From positions 275,234 to 339,233 of the forward strand of contig DINQ01000010.1 of assembly GCA_002426795.1 (NCBI GenBank): a stretch of DNA of 64,000 nucleotides. Reading direction: 5' to 3'. A program made the translations under genes and the position numbers. The notes below the pieces were generated by a model. It had not been told where the DNA came from. It did no database searches and saw only the letters and a list, made by a program, of their open reading frames with translations. Source of the stretch: Bacteroidales bacterium UBA5536 (GTDB lineage Bacteria > Bacteroidota > Bacteroidia > Bacteroidales > F082). Below, piece by piece: positions 1-9,075 of this stretch (the stretch's first letter is position 1; every line of letters begins with the position of its first letter).

Positions 1-461
1 GTTTCGTTGATGTTTTGCCATTGCAACGCCTCATTGATGACGGTGCCTTCCGCCAGTGTGTCAGCGTAATAGAACTCAACAATAGTGCCTAAGCCGGCGT
101 AAGCTGTTTCGGTGACTTTTGCGATTGAAACTTTGCCTTTTGCGCTGATGCGAAAAGAAGGAAAAGGGTCAGGCATTTGATTGTTAAGCAGATGCAAGCT
201 GTCTTTATTGATAATATTTAGGGTGAAAAAAACATCTGCTTGCTGGTCATTGTCAAGATCGAGCGAGTCGACTCCAAAACCGTAAAGCATTGCGGTATCC
301 TATTCGATGTTCATTGTTTTTGGTGGGTCAAATTGGGAATGATGATCTGTATCACTATAGGTACCGGCAACGATCGATTTCAGCTGCAGCTGTTCTTTTT
401 TGCAACCAGGAAAAGCTATTGCAATAATGCATGTGATAGAAAGAAAAAAGAAGCTTCTCAT
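1..461 (-). pseudogene. lipoprotein gene broken by an in-frame TAG, 5' part in window
   Basis: The reading frame opens at an ATG (459-461) that overlaps the TGA of the upstream DUF1003 gene as ATGA, so it is translationally coupled. The first residues form a signal peptide ending in FPGC (Cys20), a plausible lipobox. After 53 codons the frame meets TAG at 300-302, then stays open in the same frame to the window edge with protein-like sequence (for example GVDSLDLDNDQQADVFF and GTIVEFYYADTLAEG). I read this as one secreted lipoprotein gene with a nonsense mutation or a base error. TAG ends several intact genes here, so recoding is unlikely. Family not recognised. Confidence 0.6.
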
Positions 462-1156
462 TTTTTATCAATTCGAGCCAGGATATCATTCATCATTTCA
501 ATTTGAACTTTTTGTATTTCAAAAAGTTCTAACTGCTGATGTACAATAAGATGGTCAATTTTTTCGTGTAATGTCCTGATTTCAAGCTCTGATTTCAGGT
601 TGATCATATAGTCTTTCTTGGCTCTGTCGCGGTCTTTTTCCTCTTGTCGGTTTTGGCTCATCATAATCACAGGAGCCTGAATTGCAGCCAGACAGGAAAG
701 GATCAGGTTGAGCAATATGAATGGATATGGATCGAATCCCTTATTAGCCAGCCAAAAAATGTTTCCCGAAATCCAGATAAAAAGAAAAACACCAAAAATG
801 ATGATGAATCGCCAACTCCCGCCAAATGATGCAACTTTATCTGCAATCCGCTGGCCATATGTGAGGTCTTGTTGGTCGTCGTCATCAATTTTATCAGTCA
901 GTGTGGTTTTGTCGTTGATTGATTTGAGAACAGTTTTTTCCAAATCTGATAGATCACCAATTTGTTGAACCAAATAATCACCAATATATTTTTCGCGGTA
1001 GATATTGTATTCATCCAGAGCAATCGCCTGGTTTTCATTAAATTCTGGGTGTTCTTGTTGTATAAGGTTCAGTATAGATTTTCGGATAGAACTGCCTGAA
1101 ATCTTTTGCGAAATGGGAAAAGTCTTTTGCGAAAGATCGCTCTTAAAAGTATTCAT
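458..1156 (-). CDS. DUF1003 family membrane protein
   Basis: A 232-residue protein with a charged N-terminal half, two membrane helices at about residues 116-136 and 145-165, and a charged coiled-coil tail. The sequence around the helices (RIADKVASFGGSWRFII, then the NLILSCLAAIQAPVIMMSQNR stretch split across helix two) is typical of DUF1003 proteins, whose function is not established. The frame also opens at TTG 1177, but the ATG at 1156 is preferred because a TAACTTTG box (1175-1182) overlaps the TTG. It lies 23-44 bases after the RND permease gene and is coupled to the broken lipoprotein gene downstream by an ATGA overlap. Confidence 0.85.
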   Translation of the reverse strand: MNTFKSDLSQKTFPISQKISGSSIRKSILNLIQQEHPEFNENQAIALDEYNIYREKYIGDYLVQQIGDLSDLEKTVLKSINDKTTLTDKIDDDDQQDLTYGQRIADKVASFGGSWRFIIIFGVFLFIWISGNIFWLANKGFDPYPFILLNLILSCLAAIQAPVIMMSQNRQEEKDRDRAKKDYMINLKSELEIRTLHEKIDHLIVHQQLELFEIQKVQIEMMNDILARIDKK

Positions 1157-1174
1157 CGTGATGTGCTTTTGTAA

Positions 1175-1182
1175 CAAAGTTA
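1175..1182 (-). promoter_or_regulatory. -7 box TAACTTTG before the DUF1003 gene
   Basis: Exact match to the Bacteroidota TAnnTTTG box, 18 bases upstream of the ATG at 1156. No clear -33 TTTG at the right distance, so the gene may also be read through from the RND operon. Confidence 0.4.
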
Positions 1183-1200
1183 ACCAAAAACTTACTGAAA

Positions 1201-4200
1201 TTATTTGTGATGGGTTTTTCGGTAGATCAGTAGCAAAACAACTGGCAGCACCAACAGCAACAAAGGCAATGCGGCGAGTAATCCTCCAATTACTGCAATG
1301 GCAAGCGGTTGGTGCATCTGTGCACCAGGCCCGATACCATAGGCAAGTGGTAAAAGGGCCATGATAGCGCCAAGCGCCGTCATCAGTTTAGGTCGTAAGC
1401 GTGTTGCAATAGCAAATGAAACAGCTTGTTTTACATCAGATTGCCTGAGGTAAAACAAAAACTGTTGAATAGTAAAAATGGAGTTTTCGCCAATAATACC
1501 GATAATCATGATCAGACCGGTGTAGCTACCGACGTTCAGAGGAGTGTGGGTAATGAAAAGTGCTAACACACTGCCACTGATCCCAAAAATGCTGATTAGG
1601 AGCACTGATAATGAAGTTGGTACGCTCTTAAACATAAACAGCACGACTGAAAATACCAACAGACCACCAGCAATTAATATCATCAGCAATTCGCTGAATG
1701 ATTTTTGTTGCTCGGCATAGGCTCCACCATAAACGATCTGATAGGCGGGAGGCAGATGAATTGTGCCAAGTTTTTGCTTGATGTCGCGCATGGTGGTTCC
1801 CAGATCGCGCTGGTTGAGGCGGGCCGAGACAATACCTACTGTTTGTAAATTCTCCCTTTCTATCTCAGAAACACCTGGTTTGATATCGAAATGCGCGAAA
1901 TGCGAAAGTGGAAAAAACACACCATCTGCTGTGCAGATCTTGATTTTTTTGAGGGCAGTTATGGATGTTTGGTTATTTTCCGGGAAAATTAAGCGAATGT
2001 CTGTAAGTTGTTCTTTTTCAGGAATTGACCCTGCTACAACACCTTCAACATGCATAGCCAGTTGTTGTTGAAGATCGGCAGCGCTTAAGCCAAATAATTT
2101 TAGTTGAGTCTCGTTGGGAACTATTTTAAAAATTGGACCAGCCTGCACTATGCCATCAAACACGTCAGCCGTGCCCTTTACAGCAGCGATACTATCGGCA
2201 ACCTGACGGGATAACTCTTTAATTGTTTCATGATTATTGCCAAATATTTTCACTTCAATAGGTTGCGCACTGCTCATCAAATCGCCCAGCATATCGGTTA
2301 TTACCTGGCCAAAATCGACTGTGAGCGCAGGTATTGCCTGCTCCACTTTGCCCCTGATTTCATCTGAGACTTCTTCGGTTGTCCTTTTTCGGTTTTGCTT
2401 CAGCTCAATGAGGTAATCGCCCCGATTGGGTTCTGTGATGAAAAAACCCATTTGTGTGCCAATGCGTCTGGAGTAAGTTTCAACTTCGGGTACATTGTCC
2501 AGAATAGCATCCACTTTTTGCAGCATCTCATCTGTTTCTTCAAGTGAAGTGCCTGGCGGTGAATTGTAATCAAGTACGATCGAGCCTTCGTCCATCTCGG
2601 GTAAAAAACCCGTTTGTAACTTCGGCAATAGAATCCAGGTTGGAATCAATAAGCCAATTAAAATCAATGCTGCAATCCAGGGTCTGTTGGTGAAAAATCC
2701 AACCCAATTCGAATTACTATCATGGTGAATCTCAGCTCTCGCAGTGTGTTTTTTGGGAGTAAACAACAAATATATTACAGGCAGACCCAACCAGGTAATA
2801 AAAAAGGAACATATAAGCGTGATAACCATCGTTTGTGTCAGGATTCTGAAATAGGCTCCTGCAACCCCCGACATAAGTTCGAAAGGTATCAGGATGACGA
2901 TGGTGCTCAACGAAGATGCAACCATGGATGGAAACAGAAACTGCACTGCTTTCCCAATCAGGTGTGAAGCTGGTTCATCTTGATGTTCTTCCTGTGTGCG
3001 GTGAATTTGTTCCAATACAATAATGGCATCATCAATAATCAATCCGATGGCCGCTGCGATGGCGCCAATTGTCATGATATTGAAATCGTAACCAACTGTA
3101 AATAACACGATGAAAGTTAGTGCAAGTGTTAATGGAATGGTGATTAAGATGACCGCACTAGCCCTGAAGGAACGTAAAAATGCTATTACGACGATAATCG
3201 CCAGCAGCAGACCAACCCACAACACATCGATGATGCTTCGGATGCTGGTATTCACAAAGGTTGCCTGATTGTAATAAGGCGCCAGGCTAACACCTTTTGG
3301 TAAGAGTTTTTCGAGTGCCGTCACCTTTTCGTTAACCATTTGTGCCACATCCAGCAGGTTGGCATCTGGCTGTTTCAGTACGGCTATCAATGGAACATTT
3401 TTGCCGTCTGCTTTGATCTTAACGTACTCGTTACGCTCTGCAATGGTGGTGGTTGCGATATCAGAAACGCGAATTACACGATTTGGTGTGCTGAAAATCT
3501 CCAGCTTTTCGAGTTGACCTTTGTCGGAGATGGTTGCATCGGTAACAGTGAGGTACAAGCGTTTGAAGTCGATGGTGTGGCCTGTTGACTGAATGAAATC
3601 TGTTTGCTGCAGTTGTTGCAGGACAAGCTGCGGATTGAGTTTGAGCGCTTCAATTTTTTGTTGGTCAAGAATGATGCGATATTCTTTTGTTTTACCTCCG
3701 ATTATTTCGACTGACGAAACACCTTCAATGCGCGACAAATATGGTTTCACGATGTAGTCGGCAATCATTTTGAGCTCGATCTGGTTTTTTGAATCAGCAT
3801 GTAAGGCAAAACCCATCACCGGTAAAATGCTCGGATTCATTTTTTCGATCGTAATTTGAACATCGGCAGGCAGGCCGTTTTTAATCTGTGCAATGCGCGA
3901 TTCAATACGCTGTTTGTCGAGGTCAATATCTGAACCCCATTGCATAAATGCTGAGATTTCGCAGCTTCCCATGCTCGTAGTACTGCGGATAAGTGAAAGA
4001 TTTTCAACTTTTTTGATGGCATCCTCAAGTGGTTTTGTCACTGTAACCATCATCTTATCAACAGGCTGGTCACCGTTTTCAGCAATGATTTTTATTTTTG
4101 GAAAGGTCACATTGGGAAGTAGGGAAGTCTTCATTTTATAGTAAGCGAAACCACCCCCAAGCAAGACAATCAAAAGTAAAAACGTAATCGGACTTTTGTA

Positions 4201-4221
4201 TTTGGTATAGAGCTTTTCCAT
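1201..4221 (-). CDS. RND efflux transporter permease (AcrB/CusA superfamily)
   Basis: A 1006-residue inner-membrane proton-driven exporter, near the usual family length of about 1,030. It has an N-terminal membrane helix (about 12-30), a first periplasmic porter region beginning with the LLPNVTFPKI segment, a cluster of membrane helices from about 330, a second helix and porter half, and a final helix cluster. Helix four carries the paired aspartates D397-D398 (GLIIDDAIIVLEQIHR), equivalent to the AcrB proton-relay pair. It is 1 base from the adaptor gene and 5 bases further from a TolC-type channel gene, so the three form a complete tripartite pump. The porter is shorter than heavy-metal CusA types; substrate cannot be told. 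Confidence 0.92.
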   Translation of the reverse strand: MEKLYTKYKSPITFLLLIVLLGGGFAYYKMKTSLLPNVTFPKIKIIAENGDQPVDKMMVTVTKPLEDAIKKVENLSLIRSTTSMGSCEISAFMQWGSDIDLDKQRIESRIAQIKNGLPADVQITIEKMNPSILPVMGFALHADSKNQIELKMIADYIVKPYLSRIEGVSSVEIIGGKTKEYRIILDQQKIEALKLNPQLVLQQLQQTDFIQSTGHTIDFKRLYLTVTDATISDKGQLEKLEIFSTPNRVIRVSDIATTTIAERNEYVKIKADGKNVPLIAVLKQPDANLLDVAQMVNEKVTALEKLLPKGVSLAPYYNQATFVNTSIRSIIDVLWVGLLLAIIVVIAFLRSFRASAVILITIPLTLALTFIVLFTVGYDFNIMTIGAIAAAIGLIIDDAIIVLEQIHRTQEEHQDEPASHLIGKAVQFLFPSMVASSLSTIVILIPFELMSGVAGAYFRILTQTMVITLICSFFITWLGLPVIYLLFTPKKHTARAEIHHDSNSNWVGFFTNRPWIAALILIGLLIPTWILLPKLQTGFLPEMDEGSIVLDYNSPPGTSLEETDEMLQKVDAILDNVPEVETYSRRIGTQMGFFITEPNRGDYLIELKQNRKRTTEEVSDEIRGKVEQAIPALTVDFGQVITDMLGDLMSSAQPIEVKIFGNNHETIKELSRQVADSIAAVKGTADVFDGIVQAGPIFKIVPNETQLKLFGLSAADLQQQLAMHVEGVVAGSIPEKEQLTDIRLIFPENNQTSITALKKIKICTADGVFFPLSHFAHFDIKPGVSEIERENLQTVGIVSARLNQRDLGTTMRDIKQKLGTIHLPPAYQIVYGGAYAEQQKSFSELLMILIAGGLLVFSVVLFMFKSVPTSLSVLLISIFGISGSVLALFITHTPLNVGSYTGLIMIIGIIGENSIFTIQQFLFYLRQSDVKQAVSFAIATRLRPKLMTALGAIMALLPLAYGIGPGAQMHQPLAIAVIGGLLAALPLLLLVLPVVLLLIYRKTHHK

Positions 4222-4222
4222 T

Positions 4223-5131
4223 TTATTTTGTTCTGCTTACGATAGTGCTGTCGGCGAGTCCATAACCACCTTTTGTGATCACCCAATCTCCCTCTTTCAG
4301 CCATGGAGAGGCAATGACGATCAGACTATCGTTTTCAGCTGAGTATTCAACTGGAATATGAATGGCTAAGCTGTCGCACAATAGTTTGATGACCCAAAAA
4401 TGAGAAAGTGTTTCGTTGGTGAAAAGTGCTTCTTTTGGAATTAACATTCCTGCTGCTGAAGGAATTGTAAATGTTGCAGAAACAAACATATTTTCGGGCA
4501 GTATTTGGCTCGTTGTCGGCTGAATAATTGCCGTGATGGTTTGCGAGCTGGGCTCTACAAGTGGAATGAAAGCGTGCAAGGTTCCTGTAATGGTTTTTTC
4601 ATCTGGCAACCTTAGTTCACAGCTTTGTGAAATACCAAACAATTCTTTCTCTGCATAAGGAATCTGAACCAAAACCGCTGGATGCTGGTCTTGCGTAATA
4701 ACGCACAAGGTGTTGCCTTCCTGCACGTATGCTCCTGATTGAAAGGTACTAAGCTCACTGATATATCCGTCGGTAGGCGCATGAATATCAATGCTTCCAT
4801 TGTTAAGCCCTGAGTTGAAACTTTGGGTCAATGCTTTTTCTTCTTTCGTTAGCAAACTAAAGAGTAAATCTCCTTTTATTACTTTTTGACCATAGGCGAT
4901 TTTGATTTCAGCAACATATCCGCTGATGGGCGAGGCAACCGTGTTTTTATTGAAGAAAGTCGTTTTGCCAACATATTGAAATTGTTGAGGAACCTCGCCT
5001 GTGATGATACGCGTGGCCTCAACCAGGATATTGGCTTTTGATTCGGAACCAGTTTCTGGCTTATTGTTTGCGCACGACTGCATTAAGAATGCTGAAATAA
5101 ATAGAAAAATCGCTAATTTCAGGGATTTCAT
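4223..5131 (-). CDS. RND efflux periplasmic adaptor (membrane fusion) lipoprotein
   Basis: A 302-residue HlyD/AcrA-like adaptor. The N terminus is a lipoprotein signal with Cys20 in LMQSC, so the protein should be anchored in a membrane facing the periplasm. A split lipoyl-like domain is visible (VASPISGYVAEIKIAYGQKV and IHAPTDGYISELSTFQSGAY), followed by beta-barrel and membrane-proximal regions. It is short for the family (usually 350-400), because the coiled-coil hairpin between the lipoyl halves is nearly absent. It sits between the channel and permease genes with gaps of 5 and 1 bases, clearly one transcript. It would link the permease to the TolC-like channel. Confidence 0.88.
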   Translation of the reverse strand: MKSLKLAIFLFISAFLMQSCANNKPETGSESKANILVEATRIITGEVPQQFQYVGKTTFFNKNTVASPISGYVAEIKIAYGQKVIKGDLLFSLLTKEEKALTQSFNSGLNNGSIDIHAPTDGYISELSTFQSGAYVQEGNTLCVITQDQHPAVLVQIPYAEKELFGISQSCELRLPDEKTITGTLHAFIPLVEPSSQTITAIIQPTTSQILPENMFVSATFTIPSAAGMLIPKEALFTNETLSHFWVIKLLCDSLAIHIPVEYSAENDSLIVIASPWLKEGDWVITKGGYGLADSTIVSRTK

Positions 5132-5136
5132 AGATT

Positions 5137-6420
5137 TTAGTATATCCAGTAATTATAAGCATTGATCAAACTTTGCTTGCTTGTTTCAGTAGCAGCGAGT
5201 TCAAGCTTAACCAGGGCAATTTCATTCATCAGGTTTTTCAGGTCCATCACCGAAACTTCACCATAGCGCAATTGTTGTTCATAGAGGGTTTTAAGGTTGT
5301 TGTATTGCTGCAATTGCTGCTTGATGGATTTGATTTTTTTGTCGGCCAAACTGATTTGCACAAGTAACTCGGATTGCTCAATCGAACGTTGGTCTGCCAG
5401 GTAATTTTTGTGGAGCTGAATTGATTGTTGTTTGATTTTCAGCATGCGTTCTTCTTGCTTTAATTGTCGGCCATCGAAGAGTTTCAAAGTCAGCTGCACC
5501 CCTGCGCCAAGCCCAAACCGGTCAAGACTTGGTTGGTATACAGCATTCAGTCCGCCGTTGGCGAAAAGTGATACCTGTGGTTTGTATTGGGTTGCAAAAG
5601 ATTCTAGTTCGGCTGTCAGCCTTAAACTATCGAGCCTGAACCGCGTGAGGAATGCTGGCGAGGCAACTGTGTCTTGCAACAATTGAAATTGTGTGGTTTC
5701 AAGAGTGACAGAACTTGTATCGCGGATACCACAGATTTTGTTGAGCTGGCCCAGTTTATCGCAGTAATCTGCATAAAAATCATCTGCGCGTATCAGGGCA
5801 TTTTGCTCTTCAATTTGCAGTAGCAGCAAATCAGACCATTTATAAATAGCTTGATTAACAAGATTTTCCATAATAACCCTTTGTGCAAAAATTTCTTCTG
5901 ACAGTTGTCTGGCCAACATTTGTTGTTGCCAGGCTCCAAGACAAAGAATGTACTGACTTTGAACCAGATTTTCTAAATCGTGCTGACTAAGCAGGCGCTC
6001 GTTTTCGTTGATTTGTTGCAAAATGGCATTGACATTGGAAAGGGAACTTTGCTGATATTTAGTGAAAAGTGCCTGTCGAACAGCGAGTTGAGCAATGTAT
6101 TGACCGCCATCTGTGAGGGCAAGATCATAGCCGGTATATTTTATTGCGTCTTTGGTGATGAGCTGCAATCGGTTTTTGCCCTGATCATGATTAACAACAG
6201 GTGCAAAAAAGGCACTGGTTTCAAGGCTGACTTCGGGCTTTGTAAGTTTTGTGAGGTCTTGTTGCAGCGAAAGTTGAAGTAAATCTTTATTGAATTCGCT
6301 TTGCTTAAGCAAAGGACTGTTTTTTAGGGCCTGTTCCAGATAGTAATCGATGCTTTTCTGTGCACTTGCGAGACCCGAAAACACCAATAGAATCAAACTA
6401 AGAATGGTTTTTCTGCTCAT
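5137..6420 (-). CDS. TolC family outer membrane efflux channel
   Basis: A 427-residue protein with a signal peptide ending near SGLASA-QK and long amphipathic helices rich in Leu, Gln and Lys, the pattern of the TolC alpha-barrel (for example QQLQQYNNLKTLYEQQLRYG and KLELAATETSKQSLINAYNYW near the end). The segment YGEVSVMDLKNLMNEI is the usual C-terminal TolC signature region. It is the first gene of the efflux operon, directly after a terminator that ends the upstream PepSY-like gene. Likely forms the outer-membrane exit duct for the RND pump encoded by the next two genes. Confidence 0.88.
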   Translation of the reverse strand: MSRKTILSLILLVFSGLASAQKSIDYYLEQALKNSPLLKQSEFNKDLLQLSLQQDLTKLTKPEVSLETSAFFAPVVNHDQGKNRLQLITKDAIKYTGYDLALTDGGQYIAQLAVRQALFTKYQQSSLSNVNAILQQINENERLLSQHDLENLVQSQYILCLGAWQQQMLARQLSEEIFAQRVIMENLVNQAIYKWSDLLLLQIEEQNALIRADDFYADYCDKLGQLNKICGIRDTSSVTLETTQFQLLQDTVASPAFLTRFRLDSLRLTAELESFATQYKPQVSLFANGGLNAVYQPSLDRFGLGAGVQLTLKLFDGRQLKQEERMLKIKQQSIQLHKNYLADQRSIEQSELLVQISLADKKIKSIKQQLQQYNNLKTLYEQQLRYGEVSVMDLKNLMNEIALVKLELAATETSKQSLINAYNYWIY

Positions 6421-6439
6421 GGATATTGCCGTTCAGCTA

Positions 6440-6473
6440 AACAAAAAAGGTTGACCGAAATGAGTCAACCTTT
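6440..6473 (-). terminator. Rho-independent terminator after the PepSY-like gene
   Basis: Perfect 10-bp stem (6446-6455 with 6464-6473), 8-base loop, followed on the minus strand by a run of T. It separates the PepSY-like gene from the efflux operon, although the efflux operon starts only 20 bases beyond it, so read-through may feed it. Confidence 0.8.
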
Positions 6474-6490
6474 CGCAATTTTCGAGGAAT

Positions 6491-6952
6491 TTATTCATTT
6501 TCTTCCGATTCTTCGCTTTCGTTTTTTTGTTTGATCACTTTGCCTGTAGCGTCAATGGCAACTTCAAGCTCGACCTTTCCTTTCTCTAGTTCAAATTCGT
6601 AAGCAATTCCATTGCTGGTTTCAGATTGCTCAGACTCTTCAATCGCATACTCAGAAAACTGACTGTCAAGTGTTTGCTGTACAAGAGCCGGAATTTCACT
6701 TTTCAAAATTTCGAATTCTGTTTCTAGCCAGGTCCCATCCTCGGCGAAGTTGGCTGAGTATTCTTTTTTGTCCATTTTGAATGAGCCTTCCCATTCTCCT
6801 TCTTTTTCTTTTTCCCATTTAACCTTGGATACGGAAGGGAATTTTTTCGAAAAGGCTGATTTTACGATTTCAGGAACGTTTTCTTTTGTTCCCTGGGCGC
6901 ACGAAAATGCGATGAAGGTCATCATCAGCATCACAGAGATTAATTTTTTCAT
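6491..6952 (-). CDS. PepSY-like lipoprotein (putative)
   Basis: A 153-residue exported protein with a lipoprotein-type signal (FIAFSC, Cys18). The mature part contains the pattern VPEIVKSAFSKKFPSVSKVKWEKE ... WEGSFKMDKKEYSANFAEDG, typical of the Bacteroidota PepSY-like (former DUF2874) family: one repeat here and a second half beginning with IPALVQQTLDSQFSEYAI. The last 15 residues are very acidic. It lies just downstream of a two-component system and upstream of an RND operon. Such proteins often sit beside envelope-sensing kinases; a role as periplasmic partner of the kinase is inference only. Confidence 0.72.
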   Translation of the reverse strand: MKKLISVMLMMTFIAFSCAQGTKENVPEIVKSAFSKKFPSVSKVKWEKEKEGEWEGSFKMDKKEYSANFAEDGTWLETEFEILKSEIPALVQQTLDSQFSEYAIEESEQSETSNGIAYEFELEKGKVELEVAIDATGKVIKQKNESEESEENE

Positions 6953-7016
6953 GACAGTTATATTTATGATTTACTGCAAAGTTGAGGAGCAATTTTGTAG
7001 AGATTTTGAATTGGGG

Positions 7017-8282
7017 CTAAAAATGCAAAGTAAATGTGTGGCGATTGTTTTCAAACGTGTAAAACAAATCCCAATGATATTGATCGGCAATGGTTTTAAC
7101 AATCGCCAATCCGAGTCCATGACCTGCGCTTTGGTGGCTTTGTTTGGCAAAACGATTGAAAAGTTTATGGCTGTCGAGGGCATGCATTGCACCTGTGTTA
7201 CCGATTTTTAATTGGCTTTTACTTAGCTCGATGATGATTTCTCCGTTCACGTGATTATGCCGTATAGCATTCATTATCAGGTTGCCGATCAGGATATCAA
7301 TCAAGCTGATATTGGCCGAAATTTGAGCTTTATCTAATTGGATAAAATGGATCTGAATGTTTTTTTGCGTGGCTTGATCTTCAAAAAATTCGAGTTGTTG
7401 TGCGATGGTTTCATTGAGATGAAGTTCAAGTTTTTCAACAAATTGACCACTTTCAAGCTTGGAAAGCAGCAACAAATTTTTGTGAAGCCTGGTCAATCTG
7501 CTGATATTTTTTTCGAGAACTTCAATGTGTTCAGCTTGTGTTTCTGTCAAACCAGACGATTGCGCCAATTCGTCTAACTTGGCTTTGAAAACTGCCAAAG
7601 GCGTCTGCATTTCGTGGGCAGCATTTTCAATAAACGTTTTCTGGCTCCGGAAAATCTGCACATTTTTGCTGATCAGCTTTTCGAAACTTCTGTTCAGTCT
7701 GTCGAACTCCTCGATGTCAGTGTGTTGAAATTCAGGTGTTTTTATTTTATCTACTTCAAACCCTTCAATTTTGGCCAAAGTATCCTGAAATGGCTGCCAA
7801 AGCTTTTCGGAGATCTTTTTTGTCACGAAAAACAAGAGTAACGTAAGCATCCCGATTAAGGAGACAAACAGGAAAACAATGCTTGAAAACAGGTCTTCGG
7901 TCTCCATCAGATTCATGCGGATCAGCAGTTGGTAAGGATGCTGTTCAATGAGAACGGTCGTCCTTAAGACCCGAAAAGGTTGGTTTTCGCCATCAAGACT
8001 ATCATAAATTTCTTCGAAGTATAAAGAGTCGGGAAGAATTCTATCGGCTTTGAGTATCTTTATTTCAGCGTTGTATTGGTTCCAGATGGGAAGGTCAGTC
8101 AATTTAAGCTTTTTTTGTTGGGTTTGCATGAATTGCTCTTTCCTGAGCATCAGGGTTTCGTCGGCATCATCACGGTACAAACGCTGGCTCGTAAAATAAA
8201 AAACAGGCGCAGCAATCACCAACATGGCAATGGCAACGATGAGGTAGGTTTTCTGAGTTTTATAGAGTAATTTATGCTTCAT
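7017..8282 (-). CDS. two-component sensor histidine kinase
   Basis: A 421-residue membrane kinase. Membrane helices at about 13-31 and 133-155 flank a periplasmic sensing domain of about 100 residues. It is followed by a HAMP-like linker, a HisKA domain with His223 (ENAAHEMQTPLAVF), an N box (NLIMNAIRHN) and a glycine-rich G box (GHGLGLAIVKTI). The start is the ATG at 8282, which lies inside the last codons of the regulator gene; an upstream in-frame start at 8327 would overlap the regulator more deeply. Genes are coupled by an 11-base overlap. Likely phosphorylates the adjacent OmpR-type regulator. Confidence 0.93.
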   Translation of the reverse strand: MKHKLLYKTQKTYLIVAIAMLVIAAPVFYFTSQRLYRDDADETLMLRKEQFMQTQQKKLKLTDLPIWNQYNAEIKILKADRILPDSLYFEEIYDSLDGENQPFRVLRTTVLIEQHPYQLLIRMNLMETEDLFSSIVFLFVSLIGMLTLLLFFVTKKISEKLWQPFQDTLAKIEGFEVDKIKTPEFQHTDIEEFDRLNRSFEKLISKNVQIFRSQKTFIENAAHEMQTPLAVFKAKLDELAQSSGLTETQAEHIEVLEKNISRLTRLHKNLLLLSKLESGQFVEKLELHLNETIAQQLEFFEDQATQKNIQIHFIQLDKAQISANISLIDILIGNLIMNAIRHNHVNGEIIIELSKSQLKIGNTGAMHALDSHKLFNRFAKQSHQSAGHGLGLAIVKTIADQYHWDLFYTFENNRHTFTLHF

Positions 8283-8952
8283 AAGTCCATTGATAACCAA
8301 ATCCGTAGACAGTTTTGATGCAGTCATTGATGCCCCTGTCTTTCAGTTTTTTCTTGAGGTTTTTGATGTGTGCGTAAACAAAGTCATGGTTGTCCATCAT
8401 ATCGGCCATGTCTCCCGAAAGGTGCTCGGCAAGCATCGATTTCGAAAGTACACGGTTTTTGTTGGCAATGAGGTATAGCAGGAGGTCAAACTCCTTTTTT
8501 GTTAATTCAACTGCTTCATTTTCAATAAATACTTGTCTGGCTTCCAGTTTAATTTCAATTTTTCCCAATTGAACTTCATCAAAACCGTGAAAGTTTTTTC
8601 TGCGCAGTAATGCCTGAACCCGGGCATGGAGTTCTGAGAGATGAAAAGGCTTGGTCAGATAATCATCTGCACCAGTCGTCAGCGATTCGACCTTTGTTTC
8701 AACCGTTTCTTTGGCCGAAATAACAATCACACCATCTTCCTTTTGCAACTGCCTGAGCTGCTCGAGGATATTCATGCCATCCCCGTCAGGAAGCATGAGA
8801 TCAAGCAATATGCAGTCATAATTATAGGATGTGATTTTATCGGAGGCTGAGGTAAAATCAGCAGCCCACTCACAATGAAAACCTTGATGGGTAAAATAGG
8901 TTTGAATGCTCAAAGCCAGTTCACGCTCATCCTCAATCAGTAGTATTTTCAT
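8272..8952 (-). CDS. OmpR-family response regulator
   Basis: A 226-residue regulator: receiver domain with acidic pair E7-D8, phospho-acceptor D51 (CILLDLMLPDGDG), and K101 (YLTKPF), then a C-terminal winged-helix DNA-binding domain (LTKKEFDLLLYLIANKNRVLS). First gene of a minus-strand unit with its kinase. The -7 box TAACTTTG ends only 4 bases before the ATG. The efflux genes downstream are the obvious but unproven target. Confidence 0.94.
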   Translation of the reverse strand: MKILLIEDERELALSIQTYFTHQGFHCEWAADFTSASDKITSYNYDCILLDLMLPDGDGMNILEQLRQLQKEDGVIVISAKETVETKVESLTTGADDYLTKPFHLSELHARVQALLRRKNFHGFDEVQLGKIEIKLEARQVFIENEAVELTKKEFDLLLYLIANKNRVLSKSMLAEHLSGDMADMMDNHDFVYAHIKNLKKKLKDRGINDCIKTVYGFGYQWTYEA

Positions 8953-8956
8953 TCTA

Positions 8957-8964
8957 CAAAGTTA
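8957..8964 (-). promoter_or_regulatory. -7 box TAACTTTG before the response regulator
   Basis: Exact TAnnTTTG match whose last base is 4 bases from the ATG at 8952. Transcription would start at or next to the start codon, giving a nearly leaderless message. Confidence 0.45.
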
Positions 8965-9075
8965 AGATGATAATTTTGAAGGAAAGTTGAATTAGATTTT
9001 CAAGGCAGTTTTTGAACCGATGGATTATTAATTTCTCCTTGCCTTCCTTTTTCTTTTCGGATGAACTTCAAGAGA

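Noticed and set aside
300..302. TAG read as a sense codon
   Set aside because: Several intact neighbouring genes end in TAG (for example 24650, 26518, 29390), so the code is standard.
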